Positions 11,601-24,312 of a DNA stretch of 64,000 bases are shown piece by piece. Below the pieces are notes generated by a model. It did not search any database. It saw only the letters and a list, made by a program, of their open reading frames with translations, and was not told the DNA's origin. Position numbers and translations under genes: made by a program. The DNA comes from Ectocarpus siliculosus (lineage: Eukaryota > Sar > Phaeophyceae > Ectocarpales > Ectocarpaceae), in contig FN649726.1 in assembly GCA_000310025.1 (NCBI GenBank), positions 149,317 to 213,316 of the forward strand. The letters are read 5' to 3'. How positions within the stretch are numbered: position 1 is the stretch's first letter; each line of letters begins with the position of its first letter.

Positions 11601-14600
11601 CTATCGAATGGAGTGATTGAGACGCTGCATCCAAAAGCCAGTCATGTTATAAACCTTGTGTTGCCACCTGAGTCGACAACGGATGCAAGGAGCACAATCT
11701 TTCGTGTGCTGCAGAGGCCGGGCGAGAAAGATGGCCGTGCTACAATCAAGTCTGCTGCGGTTGTTAGGTTTCGAAGACAACCTAAGGTCCCGGAGACACC
11801 CTTAGACTTGCGGAGAAAACATCAGCAAAAACACAGAAACACCGTAAGGAGAAAAAGACCGCCTCGGTTCTAGTTTCGCTGGTACTGAAGGGAGCTGCCG
11901 CATCTATCAGTACGGTGAGGGATGTGTTGACAGACCACGGCGAGGGATGCTTCACAACGAACCAGAAACAACCACCCTCCCACCCACCCTCCCACCCACA
12001 CGCACGCACACACCAAACCCGCTTCGCTCATTCCCATGCCCATTTGGGGTGAAAACACACACGCGACAGAAAAAAAAACATGGAACAACCCACGTGGGGA
12101 AACGACCAACCCTGCAAACGGCGAGAGTGTCAGGCATCAGCTGCAACGTGCACGATTAATGCGGGTACCTCTGCTGCTCTTCATCGTCCTCCCGCCCACC
12201 GTCGCCGTTGACATCGTGTGTCAAGCCCTTTCTCGCACCGGGGACAGGGGCCTGTCGCAAAGAACAGATCCGAAATCGAACGTGCGGAGAGGAGTTGAGT
12301 GATTTTCAGTACGCATGACCGAGGGAGGGTTTACAGTTGCACAAGGAGGAAGGACAGATTAATAAATGTCGCTCGTAGGAAGAGGGCGAAGGTTTGGCTA
12401 ACGTACGTCACGAACGCTATGGATCACGTTCGGTATCATGCGAAAAAATAAAAATGAGAGGACACGGAGTGTATTCCGGGTCTCCGCTCTGTGAGGGATT
12501 TGAGATTTTCTGCGACTCCAGTGAAGTAGCAAGACGGGGTAAGCGTTGGGAACGTTATATAGTCAGAGAGCTTCGGAAGAAATTCGGCGGCCTTGTACAA
12601 CGCCTAACACTCTCCCCCAACGGAACTTCATGTAAAACCCTTTTTCACCTGTGTCTCAAAATCGCCATGAGAGCGGGACGCAAAAGGCCAACATTTTATT
12701 GTCGGCAGTTCTCGTCACTATGTCCGTGAAAACTACAACGGATTGAGTGACTGCGCCAGAAATATTGAGTCTGGTGACTATGTACCTACGAGTTCAACTT
12801 GCTGTAAAAGTTTTGTCCACCGTACCTTCGCGTCAAGAGGGATAAAATCCTCGCCATCACCGCTGTCAGGTGCACCTTTTCCCATAGCCTCTCTAGAGGC
12901 TAACAACGCCTCGTGCCTGCCCTTGAGGCGCGAAATGTCATTCTTGTTCAAATCCTGCAACGACAAAAACAACGCAACGAACAAGCGCGTCATCAGCTGG
13001 ACGTAGCGGCAGCCGCAGCATCTGCAACAACGATGACTTCAACGGAAGGACGTCCGCTCCCGCTGTCTGGCAGCAGCAACTGTGGGCTACATGAGCAAAG
13101 AGACGAGGCGACGCAGCAGGTACGCAGGCGCTTCTACTGCACGTTCACAACCTGTCATTCGACGTCAAACAATAAACAAAACCCAAACACCCTCATCCTT
13201 GGATGGCTGCCAAGGTCCGATCCCTCACCTCTTTCAGGTCCCCCTGCTGCCCCGCCTCGTGTATCATTTCCGCCTCGTCCCCAGCAAAGACTCGCTCGTT
13301 CGCCGCCGCTGCGGCGGTTTCCTCGCCCCCATTGCTGCTGTTGCCACCCCTCGCCATCCTCTCGCGCGACCTACCCCCTGAGGGCTTGGGCGTGAAGGCC
13401 TGGCTACTGCGAAGCTCTGCGAGGCCCTCCTTGGTGTACATGCCAGCGGTTGCCGTGTGCCAGGAGCCCCGCGCGGAGTCGTTCTGCGGAGCGACGGGGA
13501 GCTCCGTTTTCTCTTTGGCGGCTTTGGCCATCGCCTGGTTTGGAGGCGAGGATGGGGAGGACTATTAGATAGGGTGAGGAAGCGCGTTGAAGACAGTTTC
13601 ACGGTGTTCTTGGCAGAATTAGTGGATCGTGGTGGCCAGGGAGTCGCAGGCGCCGCCGTACAAAAAGGTCACTGGTGCTGTGCAGAAAGCGCTGGTGCGA
13701 AGAAACTATCCAGCAATCCTGGTCCCGCTTTGCGCCACATTCGTGGTGGAACTTATTTGTACACACGACTGGCGCGTCGCAGATATAATTTGTCAGCGTA
13801 CGCTACCCTACGGCTCTTGCAGCATGATGCGAGGAAACCGACCATTCCATAAGGACTAGACACGCGAGCGGCCGAGGCTCTGCGCCAAGGGAGGGAACAA
13901 GCCCCGCGGCGTACAGGCTATGCTACACCTTGGCTTCACCAAAAAAAGGAGCTGAGCAGGATTGTTCGTTACTGGGAAGGGCCTGCTGCTGGATTTCAAC
14001 ACAACACTGAAGTACAACGCTTGGGGGGCACGCGACTTGCAACGGGCATCCGCCATCTCTACATACTATGCATTAAAAAACACCAGCATTCCCACTGCAC
14101 ACTGCACAGAGCTCGTCTAGAGCATATAAAAAGCCTGCTGCACAGGCGAATGATTGCGGCCTTAGCTCGCTGCGAGGTATGCAACCGCCGCATGCTACGA
14201 GAGGATTCAAATGGCCGCACCAGCGACAAGATCCTGCACGCCGAGCAGCAGGCATGGCGACGAGGCCACAACAGCTCAACCTCGGCTACTGCTGCAACCT
14301 TCAGAATTCCTCACAAACAAGGTGCTCCATGAAAGCAAAAACCCTGACACCCCCGCCGGCACCTTGCTGGCCTTGCTCTTCTTGACTCGGAAGACGCCAT
14401 CAGCTCCCTTCCCCGCGGCAGCCTTGCCCACCCCGATCCCAGCATCCTCCTCATCCTCGTGGCCGAAGCTCAGCACAGGCTTGACCCCCTTGTCCGCCTT
14501 CGTTTTCGACTTCTTGCGCATCTTTTTCGGTCGGGCTTGCCCGTCGCCCGTCGCGGCGGCGGATGGGGGCGGCGCGGGAGCCGTGCCTACGCTGGCGTCC

Positions 14601-14698
14601 GACACGTTCCCTGCTTCGTCCTCGCTCGCACCATCTTCCGCCGTCTTGCTCTTGCTCGCCAGGCGCCGACGAGGGTCTTTCTTCCTGGCTTTGAACAT
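5644..14698 (-). CDS. PAXBP1: GCFC-family protein, PAXBP1/ILP1 type (GC-rich sequence DNA-binding factor-like)
   Basis: Eleven exons join in phase: 14363-14698, 13229-13534, 12826-12954, 12169-12251, 11195-11456, 10193-10330, 8897-9394, 8202-8321, 7576-7917, 6811-6984, 5644-6216. The product is 986 aa (plant ILP1 and animal PAXBP1 are about 900). Family hallmarks appear in order: N-terminal MFKARKKDPRRR; VLSFGHEDEE; AGMYTKEGLAEL (about 142-153); EDFIPLD; RWEEEQVRRG; a coiled coil with RFGFFQQTRNALSDLCG; then the GCFC region, with AYCTLTIPDLLAPFVRLELV, FEWYRRLFDF, LVEKVALPLVAERL and LKLLRNCLAWRDLL. Relatives act in the nucleus, in spliceosome disassembly with TFIP11/NTR1 (plant ILP1, animal GCFC2) or as a Pax adaptor to histone methylation (PAXBP1). 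The exact role here is inferred. ATG 14698 was chosen because the usual short basic N-terminus starts there; an in-frame ATG lies upstream at 14737. The gene is head-to-head with MED7. Confidence 0.92.
10850..11192. repeat. TCACTC-rich pyrimidine tract in PAXBP1 intron 5
   Basis: About 340 bp dominated on the plus strand by CACTCTCACTC-type hexamers and TTCACTC repeats. It fills the intron immediately downstream of the exon that ends at 11195. On the transcribed strand it is a GAGTGA-rich purine tract. No coding potential. Confidence 0.7.
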
Positions 14699-14999
14699 AG
14701 CGATGCGGCGCTGCGATGGGCGCTTAAGGGCTTTCAACGGCCTCTGCAGGAAATCTCCCTGTGCCTGTTTCCTCTCCGCTTATGTATCTGGTTGCTCTCC
14801 CTGCTATCTGGGTAGTGCTTCGTTGCTCGCAAAGAGGTGCTTGCCTGCCGGGGGCTCCGCACATTCGGTGGCAAGGGAGTGCCACAAAATCAGGCGGCGT
14901 TTAGGTTCGGGTGTGGCGACCTCTCGAGTGTTTGTTTTGGGGATCCCCGACCGAGCCTCCCGCACTTCGCCCTTCGCCCACCCTGGGGAGCTACCGAAC
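14699..14999. promoter_or_regulatory. Divergent promoter region of PAXBP1 and MED7
   Basis: Only 301 bp separate the two predicted start codons, which point away from each other, so the 5' untranslated regions and promoters of both genes must lie here. No clear TATA box or other named element is seen. The region is GC-rich with several CCGCAC/GCGG stretches. Confidence 0.55.
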
Positions 15000-17864
15000 A
15001 TGGCGACCGAGGAGGCGAAAGTCGTGGATGCCGTGCCTCCCCCCCCTGCATATTACAAGCTTTTCTCCCCGGGTGCGGCGATAGGTGCGGGGTTGCTACC
15101 AGTGAAGTAAGGTCCATCATCTCAAAGACACGCTCGTAAATCACTGCCAGGGGCGCTTTACGCAAGCAGCAGCTAAATAGTGCAACTGCTGTGGCGTGCA
15201 GAATAGTTGGAACATTTTAAACTGTCTTTGTGCACAGCAGTGAAAACCCTAGAATTCTTCCATTGCTTGCCATTGAAATTGAAATTCGAACAACGAATAA
15301 TTGTAAGGACACCCATATGGCACACACCATGTGCATCATCGGGTGTCCTATCCAAGGACCGCAAGATACGACCATCATTGTGCATACGGCGGTACAATTA
15401 CAAGTGAAGCCGTGTTCAGCGCCCCCCGGACGTCTGAGGAAGGGCTATCTGTTCTAGTGTGCGCAAGGGTGTGGAAAAGCATTTGGCCCCACTGCCTACG
15501 TGCGCTGTTCGGCGACGAGCACAACGCGATTCTATACAGCGGTGCAGAAGAGTGCTTTGACCTGCCTGCCACTACTGGAAGTTCACGATGTGCCTTCTCT
15601 CTGTTGTTCTAATGCTACGCGGCCCTCTGTTAGGCGCTAGCTTGACGGGCCAAGAGGTAGGTGCAAGCGCGGCACCAGGAGATTCAGCCGGAGGCGCAGG
15701 AGGAACGACACCAAATGACTTTCCCCTGCAACCACCCCGGCCACCAGGCCCCGGCGAGACTTACAGGATGTTCGGGATGCCTTACAGCTCGGAGGTGGGC
15801 GGCAATGGGATGGATTGGCTTGTGCTGACGGGCTAAGGCTGGCGAGCGATGAAAGGCTCGGATGCATTATTCCCCGAGAGTATTGTTGTATGAAAGTACG
15901 ATGCGTCATTGGGTGGACAAGTAGGTACCTTTTTCTGGCGATAACCAAGCATTGCGTTGATGTGTCTCCCGCAAGTTGGGTTGATACGCTTCCAGTGGCG
16001 CCCCCAACAATCACATACCCACGGCACGCGCGGTTGGCGTTATCCCACACCCTACCAGTGCTTGGTTCTATCGTTGGCGTCTCCCTAACCATCCGCATAT
16101 TTATCCACCTCACAACGAACGTATCCACCCCGTTCTCACATGCCTTGGCCATCGGTTGGCTGATCCTAGCCTGTCGAGCAAGAGCTTCTTCCGCCAGAGA
16201 AGATTGTCGTGCCGGCATCCGGCCAGGCGATCGACTTCCGGGCCGAGCTCAAGGGCCTCCTGAACAGCATCATGGCCAACTACGGCCAATTCATGGAGAT
16301 GCTCGTCAGGTATGGGTGCGCTGGAGTTCAATGTGCCGCGGTAAGAACTACTGTGTCGGAATCGGTCGGTATTGCAGCATGTATGGTCAGTATCACAAGG
16401 ACGATCGGTGGCTTGATCGTGCTCTACAGGCAACCAGCCGGTTCCAAGGGCTCGTAAGCCGGGCCGGTTCGAGCCTGGTGCTCTATAATAGTCTAGACCC
16501 GGGGAGCACCACTGCGACCGATGTGCCAACGATGCCCTGCAAAGCAACGCTACAGCATCTCCATTCGCCGTCGTGTTGGCTGTACTCGAGTAAGCCACGC
16601 AACGACTTCGCTTGAGCTTTTCAGTGTCACCTCCCTTCCCCCTTGACCTGGCGTTCTTCGTCTATGTTTCCGTTTTTGCTCTCCGCGGCCACTTCTCTGT
16701 GGCATCCCCGTTCAACAGCTCGCCTGCCCGGGCACACGAAAAGCTGTCGGACGTGGAGACGCTATTTGTTAACTTCCACAGCCTCCTCAATCGGTATCGG
16801 GCGCACCAGGTAACGTTGGTGATGATGCTACAGAAGCGTACGTATTGCTCGTGTTGGCAGCTTCTCCCGCGTGCTGTTTGTGGCGGTGCGCTGCTTAGGC
16901 CCTGGTAGAGCTCCCGTGCCTAGTACATGATTGGGTTTACCGCCTCCTTTGATATACAGTAGTTATCCTGCCGGTGTCAATAACGTACTCCTTTCGTCCG
17001 TGTACTCCGCAAGATTGTGGTGGAAATGATTTTGAAAGTGTTGCCATGAAGGGGGTATGCAGGGCGAGGCATCCGTTCTTGATGCCATCATTAATCTGTC
17101 AAACAGCGCACAAGAGTAGAACCCCATGCCCGCCCATCTCCGTGCGGTGATACGCGAACTATTTCTCGTTTTTTTCGGGCTTCCGCCGTGCTGATAGACG
17201 TCGATGGTGCCCGAGCACTCCGATGGTCAATGCGATCGAGCCATCCAAGCGCTTGCCGCTATATTGCGTTTATTTTAGCAAACTGCCAGGAGCTTGCCTG
17301 GTTCCTACGTGTTTTTGTGTTTTTTTCCTGACTGGGTTTTAACCTCCGAGAGCGGAATTTAGTTCATTCGCCGAGCTTGATGGTAGAGGTCGAAACGCTT
17401 TTGGTTGGAGACAACATCAACGACAACGACAGCACCACGCCAGGTCTCAATCCGCTCATCACGACGTGTATTCGGACTTCGCTCGCTCCTGCCATTCCTA
17501 AATTTCAAAGGCGCGACATATCGTCCTCGAGCGCTTGCGCAGCCAGGCGAAAGAAAACGACGCGGTCATGTCCGCCCTCGAGGCAGCCATGCACCAGTGC
17601 ACCTCGGCGCAAGAAGGCGCGTTCTCCTGCCTCGGCCTTCAAGAAAACGGCGCCAGCGGTGTTGCCGAGGGAGAGGGGGAGAGAGCACGGCAGGGCCGCG
17701 TGGAAATGGATGTAGATGAAACTATTGGGGGGGCGGCTACTACGGCTGTGGGTGAGGGTGGGGTCGCGGGGGAGGGGGTAGCGGCGAGCGAGTTCGGGAA
17801 GGCCGGCAAGGGCAAGTTGGGAGCGGTTTTGGCGCCAGCTGTAGAAAGTGGAAACCCCCGATGA
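15000..17864 (+). CDS. MED7: Mediator complex subunit 7
   Basis: Five exons: 15000-15084 (or -15106), 15634 (or 15641)-15794, 16170-16309, 16719-16809, 17511-17864, about 290 aa. The first junction has two phase-compatible solutions. MED7 landmarks are in order: VPPPPAYYKLFS near the N-terminus, PLQPPRPPGPGETYRMFG, the IDFRAELKGLLNSIMANYGQF helix, and ARAHEKLSDVETLFVNFHSL with LLNRYRAHQARHIVLERL, matching the family's conserved LLN.LRPHQAR core. MED7 pairs with MED21 in the middle module of Mediator and bridges activators and RNA polymerase II (family knowledge). The C-terminus (from about residue 195) is a Gly/Glu-rich low-complexity tail beyond the usual domain. Start ATG 15000 is the first in frame after a stop-free region, and the protein begins as expected. 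Convergent with PEX11. Confidence 0.87.
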
Positions 17865-19731
17865 CGGGGCGGGGAGGGGGTAGGGTAAAAGGTAGAAACG
17901 AGGGTTACCCGTTCCGTTTAGGGCGGGAAATAAAATTGGTCGCCTGTCGGACTCCTCTGTCTTGTGTCTCGTCTTGTGATTTGATGTGAAATTATGTGTT
18001 GTGCTGTGCTTGTCGTGGTGCGTGTAATGTTTGCAAATCGATTAGCTTTTAGGTTCCTCAAGAACACAAGACGCACGTGGAACAGGCGCAGGAACACCTA
18101 ACGGTGGGCCGGGTGTTGCGCATCGGTTCAGGAAATGTGGCTCACGTTCTCTTGTTGTTGGTGTGGACTACGAGAATGATATGAACGCGCGTGGTTCCGA
18201 TCCGGTGCACAGGAGATTTTGACTTTTACAAGCGAGAGCATTTTGCGAGCGCGTTGCTGACATGCCCAGAGTACCGTATATGACACAAGATAACACACCG
18301 CCTTGGCCGATTTTCAAAGCTCGATTTCTCAACAGCAGGAAGAGTCACAGCGCCGAAAACGGCGGCGTTGGAACCGTCTCGCCGAGAGCTGCTCGAAAAC
18401 GTATTGTTTCATTTATGCATCCTCTTCGTCGTGGAGTAATCGAGCTTTGAAAATCGGTCCAGGGGGTGCGTTATCTTGTGTCATATACGGTAGACGGAGA
18501 CCTCGGGGAATTCTGTGGCGATGACGGCAAGCCGGGAGCTCATCTAACCACCCGCTCGTTGCTAAACGTTGGCTCACGGAGCAGGATGTTCGCACGGGGG
18601 TAGTGTGTGAAAAACTTGGAGCGAAGCGATATTTTTTAGTCGATGGGAAACGGTGAGCTGCGACGTGATGTTTTAAACCATCGCGCCCCGGTGTGAGATT
18701 TCTCGCATACTTTCGGCATCCGCAGAATAAATCCCGATCCTGCTGCATGACGGGTCTTGTTTTGAATGAGCTCATGGAATATGCTGCAGCATCAAAACCT
18801 CCCCATGTCGGCACTAAATCAGGGCGGCGAGGACGGAAGATATGCACTCGCCAGCACCCTTTCGGGTGTATTCTACGACCAATCTACGGCACGAATCGCA
18901 TCCAGCACCCCTTCCGCGTTTCATTTCAAGGACAGCGGTAGGTATCACAGCGAAATACAGCACCTTAAACTTGCTGATCGATTTTTTCAATGAGGAACAG
19001 AGGCAGTTCATTGATTGCAAGCTCACAGCAGCGGCAGGGGATGCGGCAACACACATAAGGCACCCCGTTTTGCATTCGTGACACCGTCAAACCTATCCAG
19101 CAACACACCTACTATCAAACATGTTTCGTGCTTACGACGGATCCCTGCTGTTAAACAAAATTGACGCTTCCGCGCGTGTCACCCTCCACTCATGCTTTCA
19201 GAACGCCTTCCGCACCTCAGCATCCTAAACCTGGGGGTGCACAAATGTGCTCCAAACCAACGCGATGGAGTGCCATCGGTTCACGAAATGTACGCCAAAA
19301 ACAAAATTGTCTTGATCAGCTCATCAGCATATTTACAGAGAGCGGTAGAGATACCTTCAACGCAGCATAGTAATAGTAACCCGAGAAATACCACACTATA
19401 GTATATAAACCAACAAAAAGTTGCACCGCACGAACACCTTGTCAAAAACACGCATGAACACCCTGCTCAGTCTCCTCGGCGCCACCGGAATCGGGACAAA
19501 ACAAAACATCACGGGAAACTCGCGAAGGCGTATTTCCATCGGATGTATGCATAGTAACGCTAACCACCACTTCGTGCCAGTCCCGCTACCAGTGCCAGAA
19601 CTGTCTTACCTCACACATTGTGGAGAGCGCTATGTTGCCGGGCCCGTCCCGCTCTCTTGTGGGGTTCTCGCAACAAGCGCCCCCCACACACCCAACGATC
19701 CATCCACACCCGCACACCCGTGGCAAAAAAA
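17865..19731. other. Convergent spacer between MED7 and PEX11
   Basis: About 1.87 kb holding the 3' ends of both genes and one miniature transposon (18274-18490). The rest shows no coding frame with splice support; the overlapping open frames are short. Confidence 0.5.
18274..18490. mobile_element. 217-bp MITE with 51-bp terminal inverted repeats
   Basis: The left end begins CCGTATATGACACAAGATAA and the right end is its complement. The arms match at about 47 of 51 positions. Flanking TA dinucleotides at 18272-18273 and 18491-18492 fit a TA target-site duplication, as for Tc1/mariner-derived MITEs. The internal part has no reading frame. A related copy lies at 48182-48325. Confidence 0.85.
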
Positions 19732-22700
19732 CTATCGACTTGCAGGCGGGAAAGCCTGGACCGCTCCAACCGCTGCCTCCCCCAAGCCCAGCGCGGCCAC
19801 GACTAGCGGGTGCACAGGAGGTTTGATGAACGCCCAGTGAACGGCGTTGGGAAGGTAGAACACCATCCGCAATTGCTGCAACGCCACTTGCCTCTTGCTC
19901 GCGGCGATCTGGGACAGCGCTTGTCGCAGCCCGGCGGTCTCAGATTCTGCATGTGGGAGAACGAGAGGAGGCAAGCAGTGGCGGCCGTCGGTATGGTAGC
20001 CTCACGCAGGCTATTCGTGCCGGGCAACACGTAGATTTAGCACTGACAACACCCTTACTTTTGAGACTGCCGGCAAGCTAACGTGGTCGGTGGTACCACC
20101 GTCGCAGGCGTTAGCCTTTCTCTGATCAAACTCACTGCTGGCGCGGCATTGAAGACACGGGAAAAACACAAAACAACTCAATTTCTTGACGCCGTTTCCA
20201 TGACGACGCCGAACAAACGGTTTCCACCGCCGTCGCCGCTGCCCCCGTCTCCTTCCCTCTCTATTCCTCGCTACCCAAGCTCACTCACCCGCACAATCCC
20301 TGAGTTTTCTCCGTACGCCTTCCTCTCGCCTCCGTAGTTCTCTCCCCTTGAGCACGTTCATGTACATGTCGATGATGCAGAAGGCAAGCTGCCGCGACGA
20401 AGGACGATTTTAACAGCGCCGCCGGTCAAGAGCACCATTTTCGCGGAACGATGAAAGAACGGAGATTGAGGTGGAGAAAACTTAATTCTGGTTTAGTTGT
20501 TGCTGCTGACGGCCTTGTTGGTGCTGCATATACGTTTGTGCCGCGACACAGGAACAGCAACAACAGCACCAGGACGAGGGGGAGAAGGCTAGACCCTGCT
20601 CGATTCTTCGTCCACGCACCACCTAACGTCGTACCGAATACTACCCTACCTCTCTACGTTCCCGGGCGGGCAAGTTTACACGAGTACGACCTCACCTCCA
20701 GGAGAGAAAAAAAACGTTCGTCAAAAGCGTTGAAGCACGCATAGGACCAACGCGCCCTCGCATTTTGTCACTTGGACAGGAGGCCTTTACCATATGTTTG
20801 GGGTAATGGGATACGAGACCCAATCTGGGAAACTTTTTTTTTTGGGGTGGGGTGGGGTATGCTATTGGGGGTCCAAGTGCGGGTCCCCTCGAGAGAGAGC
20901 ACGCGCATATGTTTACTGATTATGTTTGTGTGCTGGAAGGAGCACGGTGTGTTAATTCAAGGTTTACATCATCAACATCGGTCCTGGGTTAACCCAGTCC
21001 CCAGGTTAAATCCAACTACCGTGGGAAGGCGCGGAGGTACAGACACCAAGTCAACAAAGCAACCCTACGCACGGGCGCAGGCAGAACGGCAGCTGGTGCC
21101 GAAGAAAAATTGCCGAAGACCGCCGAATACCCGCGCCTGCTAGGAAGTTGCGCCTCGCCGACTCACAGAGATGCATCTTGCACAACCCTCGCAGCTTCCT
21201 CGCCGTCATTTCGCCGTCCTCCTCGTCATGTGCAGCTGCGGCGCCGACGTCGTCGTCTCGAGGAGGGGCTGGGGCAGTGCCGGGCCCTCTTCGAGACGAC
21301 GACGTCGGTGGCACAGCCGCAAGCAACGAGAAGGACAACAAAAATATGGTGAGGAAGCCGCGAAGGTAGAGCACGACGTATCACCCCGAGCCGGCCAGCC
21401 GTACCTTCCCCGGCAGGCGCGGGACCCCTTTTTCCTTCGTCATGCTCGCCGCTAGTAGCTCGACACACAAGATGGTGCAAGCAACGCACACGTGCACGAG
21501 CGGGGACTTCGTAGCATTGGCAGCCTGCAGTGGATACGGAGGGCTGCGCGGTTGCCCGGCTCGCGCGTGTATGTCCGCATGATGCCGAGTCTTCGCCTTG
21601 CAATGGACAACACCACCAACAACGACAACCACGGCTACGACTAGTATTACTACTAGGCACACATGCACACGAAAATCTTCAGGAGCTCATCTTAACAGTT
21701 GCATCAGGCGTGATTAGATATAAGAGCATCTGCTCTCACCCATGCCCAATCAGATCTCGCCCACCACCACGCCTGGTCCACCGGAAAGAGCTTCGGTGCG
21801 ATGCCCCCCGCCAGAGCGACTTCCTCCATCGGGTGGTAAAACACATTGGTCAAGGCTTGCAGCCTGGTAGACAGTGAGTGGAGGGGAGACAGAAAGTGTG
21901 CATCGGATTAGGGTGGTGCTGTTGGGAGGCAGTAGTGAGGTGGGGATGGGGAGGACCGGGAGTACCTTGTGCTACTGCCCTGGGCCATTAGACCACTTGA
22001 GTACTGCTGCTACGCCGAAAAGGGACGCCACCAAGAACGCGGGCGCCATTGACCCTTGTTGTCAAGGTTAAGTTGTCCCAAGACACCGTCTGCCGAAGCT
22101 CCAGCTATCTGCCAACAGCTATCTGCCAACAAAGTGATCCACGTTGTCGAATGTACCCCCACGAGGGGATCGCTGGCTTCAACAAGGAGCCGTGGTGTGC
22201 AGAGAGCCGAAGACCCATCCAGCAAGCCTTCACCAATAGGCGTGTGTGAAGCCGGCTCTGTTCGGAATAGAGAGAAAACAGTCAATCTCGTGCTGTACGA
22301 GTTGCTAGCAACGCGTCAAACACACACACCTCGAAGTTCTACAACACAGTACAGCACCAGTAGGTGCACCACAAGAGTATATACAGCAGCAGCCCATGGC
22401 CTTCGTGAAACTCGCGTGCGTGCCGACATTGCTTTCAAGGAAGAACGGTAATGCCGACCGACAAGCGCAGTAGGAGGCAAGACTCCAAGCGAACACGGCG
22501 ACACTCGTGCGGCAAGAGCAGCCACACGGCGTGTACTGGAGAACCAAACCCTCTTTCTCTGCCTCTGCTGCATGAAAAACAGCCCCGCAAGGTCTAGGAA
22601 GAGTAATGCATCCTCTTCTCGGGAATGCAGCCTGCACGGTGCTTGTACGCTAGACTTGACTACGGTAGCCCCATTGGTGGTGACGCCCCTACATATCAAG

Positions 22701-24312
22701 CGACCCGCTCTCACCGCGCCAACGGTCGGATCCTGACATCGTCCCACCCGTCTGCGCCGGACAGGTGCTTTAGCTCCCACACGGCCTCAGCCGTTCCCTG
22801 CATCCGAAAAATCACGCGGGCTGTGGACAGGGCCCCATACAGCTGGTTAAGACCTGCCGTCGGTATGTAGAAAGTTGCAATCCGTAGGGGGCGTGCAACA
22901 TCAAGTCTCCCGATAGTTATTACACACAGATTGGGGTAGTGCATTTGCTCACAGATCAGTTGAGGATTTGCGGGGGCGATATACGAGCGGTCAGCAGACC
23001 ACTCTCAACGACTCAGGATTAGGTGGTCGACATCTCCACCACACGCGTTGCCACTGTTCGCTACGTACGCGGGGTTTCTATGTGCGTTACCGCCGGTGGC
23101 CCGCACAGAATCCCCCAACACGCGACGGGGATGACCGAAAAATGGGCGAGGGCTGCGTGCCTGCCACCAGCACAACGATCAGCTTTCAACCACGTGAACC
23201 GTTGGTTGGCACCGGCAGGAACCGTCGCGTGCTCTCTGGTGCTTTCCTTGCTCGGCTCACCCTCTGATCTTCGGGTGTCCTTTCCGCCATTCCGGTATCG
23301 AATAATCTGAGCGATCGTAGACAAGGAGTACCTGTCACGCCAGGAGGCCAAGGAGGGAGGAGGTGGGCAACGACAAGCCAATGAGCGACAGAAGAGGCGA
23401 CTCCTCCAAGGGTCAAAAGGGATCAGCCGTACATATTCTACGCATAGAGCCCAGCGTTGGCCCGAGGACACCTTGCACACCGAAAAACATCGCGACCGTG
23501 GTGCTAGTATTTCCGCTGGGGGTTCACTGATATTCTGAGCAACGTGGAAGTCTTGCAATGTAGCAATGTTCACACATCGCTTGCGGCGTCGTTCGCAGCG
23601 TCTGTACACTGAAAATTACGGGAATAAGATTGCGTACAATAGTCTGTGTAGTGTTTGATGCCGTCGCTCGCAGGTACATGTGCTGCTGTATGGCTGGCAG
23701 GTACTGCTGTATACCCTCATGTTCGGCGTTCCTCCCTGTGAGTCCCCGGCTGACGCGTCCAAACAATACACCGAAAGGAGGAAAAGCTTTTGTCCGAATA
23801 CATGGGACACAGAGAAGCACACATTTCCCGTTTGCTCTTGGATGTGGCTCAAGCTCTCTCGCTGTGGGCATCACCGGGATCACGCCGAAAATGGTGGGCA
23901 AGAAATGAGTTCCTCCGCCCATGCTTTGTGCGAGTTGCGAGGTGGTGAATGGTGCATACATGCTTAGCCTCCTTGGATAAGCAAATCTGGAGTGGGATCA
24001 TTGGTGAGTGGTGGCGTTCATGAACAAACAGGGGTCTGCCCACCTCGAACATGTGGCATCATCTGCAGGTCTGCCCACCTCGAACATGTGGCATCATCTG
24101 CAGCCAAGCACAATTACGTACATAAACCTCGACGATCTCGGGCGTTGGTTTGATAGCACAGCTGTTGTCGACTTCCCAGAAGGCAAAAATACAACGACTC
24201 CTTCAACTTACCCCAGCAGCTTGATGCACTTGTCATTGCGGTAGGTGCCAGCGACGAAGGTGACAAACCTATCGAGGAAGTCTTTCGCTCCCTCGCTCTG
24301 GGATGATGACAT
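19732..24312 (-). CDS. PEX11: Peroxin-11 family peroxisomal membrane protein
   Basis: Modelled exons: 24212-24312, 23574-23608 (tentative), 22715-22853, 21740-21863, 21405-21524, 21131-21221 (tentative acceptor), 19732-19946. All phases match and give 274 aa, close to the usual 230-280. Evidence for PEX11: an N-terminal FLDRFVTFVAGTYRNDKCIKLL helix, then LYGALSTARVIFRMQGTAEA (the STAR segment), YHPMEEVALAGGIAPKLFP, a membrane-type helix PLVHVCVACTILCVELLAAS, a charged linker, and a C-terminal FYLPNAVHWAFIKPPVHPL with ALGLGEAAVGAVQAF hairpin. PEX11 binds peroxisomal membranes and promotes elongation and division (family knowledge). The 35-bp exon and the acceptor at 21221 rest only on phase and splice dinucleotides. 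Start ATG 24312 gives the expected N-terminus. Head-to-head with EFG1. Confidence 0.8.
21211..21342. repeat. Imperfect inverted repeat in PEX11
   Basis: Arms of about 50 bp (21211-21261 and 21291-21342). The inner 18 bp, CCGACGTCGTCGTCTCGA at 21244-21261, pairs perfectly with 21291-21308. The left arm overlaps the tentative exon 6 acceptor of PEX11. Confidence 0.75.
24033..24102. repeat. Perfect 35-bp tandem duplication in PEX11 intron 2 region
   Basis: Two adjacent identical copies, 24033-24067 and 24068-24102, each beginning GGTCTGCCCACCTCG. No function is apparent. Confidence 0.85.

Noticed and set aside
14211-14999. Long plus-strand frame leading into the MED7 start
   Set aside because: Antisense to PAXBP1 exon 1, and the MED7 N-terminus already begins normally at ATG 15000.
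15637-16218. 193-codon minus-strand frame over MED7
   Set aside because: Lies across MED7 exons and introns with no family similarity; shadow.
16440-16490. GGTTCGAG-containing hairpin resembling a tRNA T-arm
   Set aside because: No acceptor stem, D-arm or anticodon arm could be fitted around it; it lies in a MED7 intron. No tRNA or rRNA gene was found in the window.
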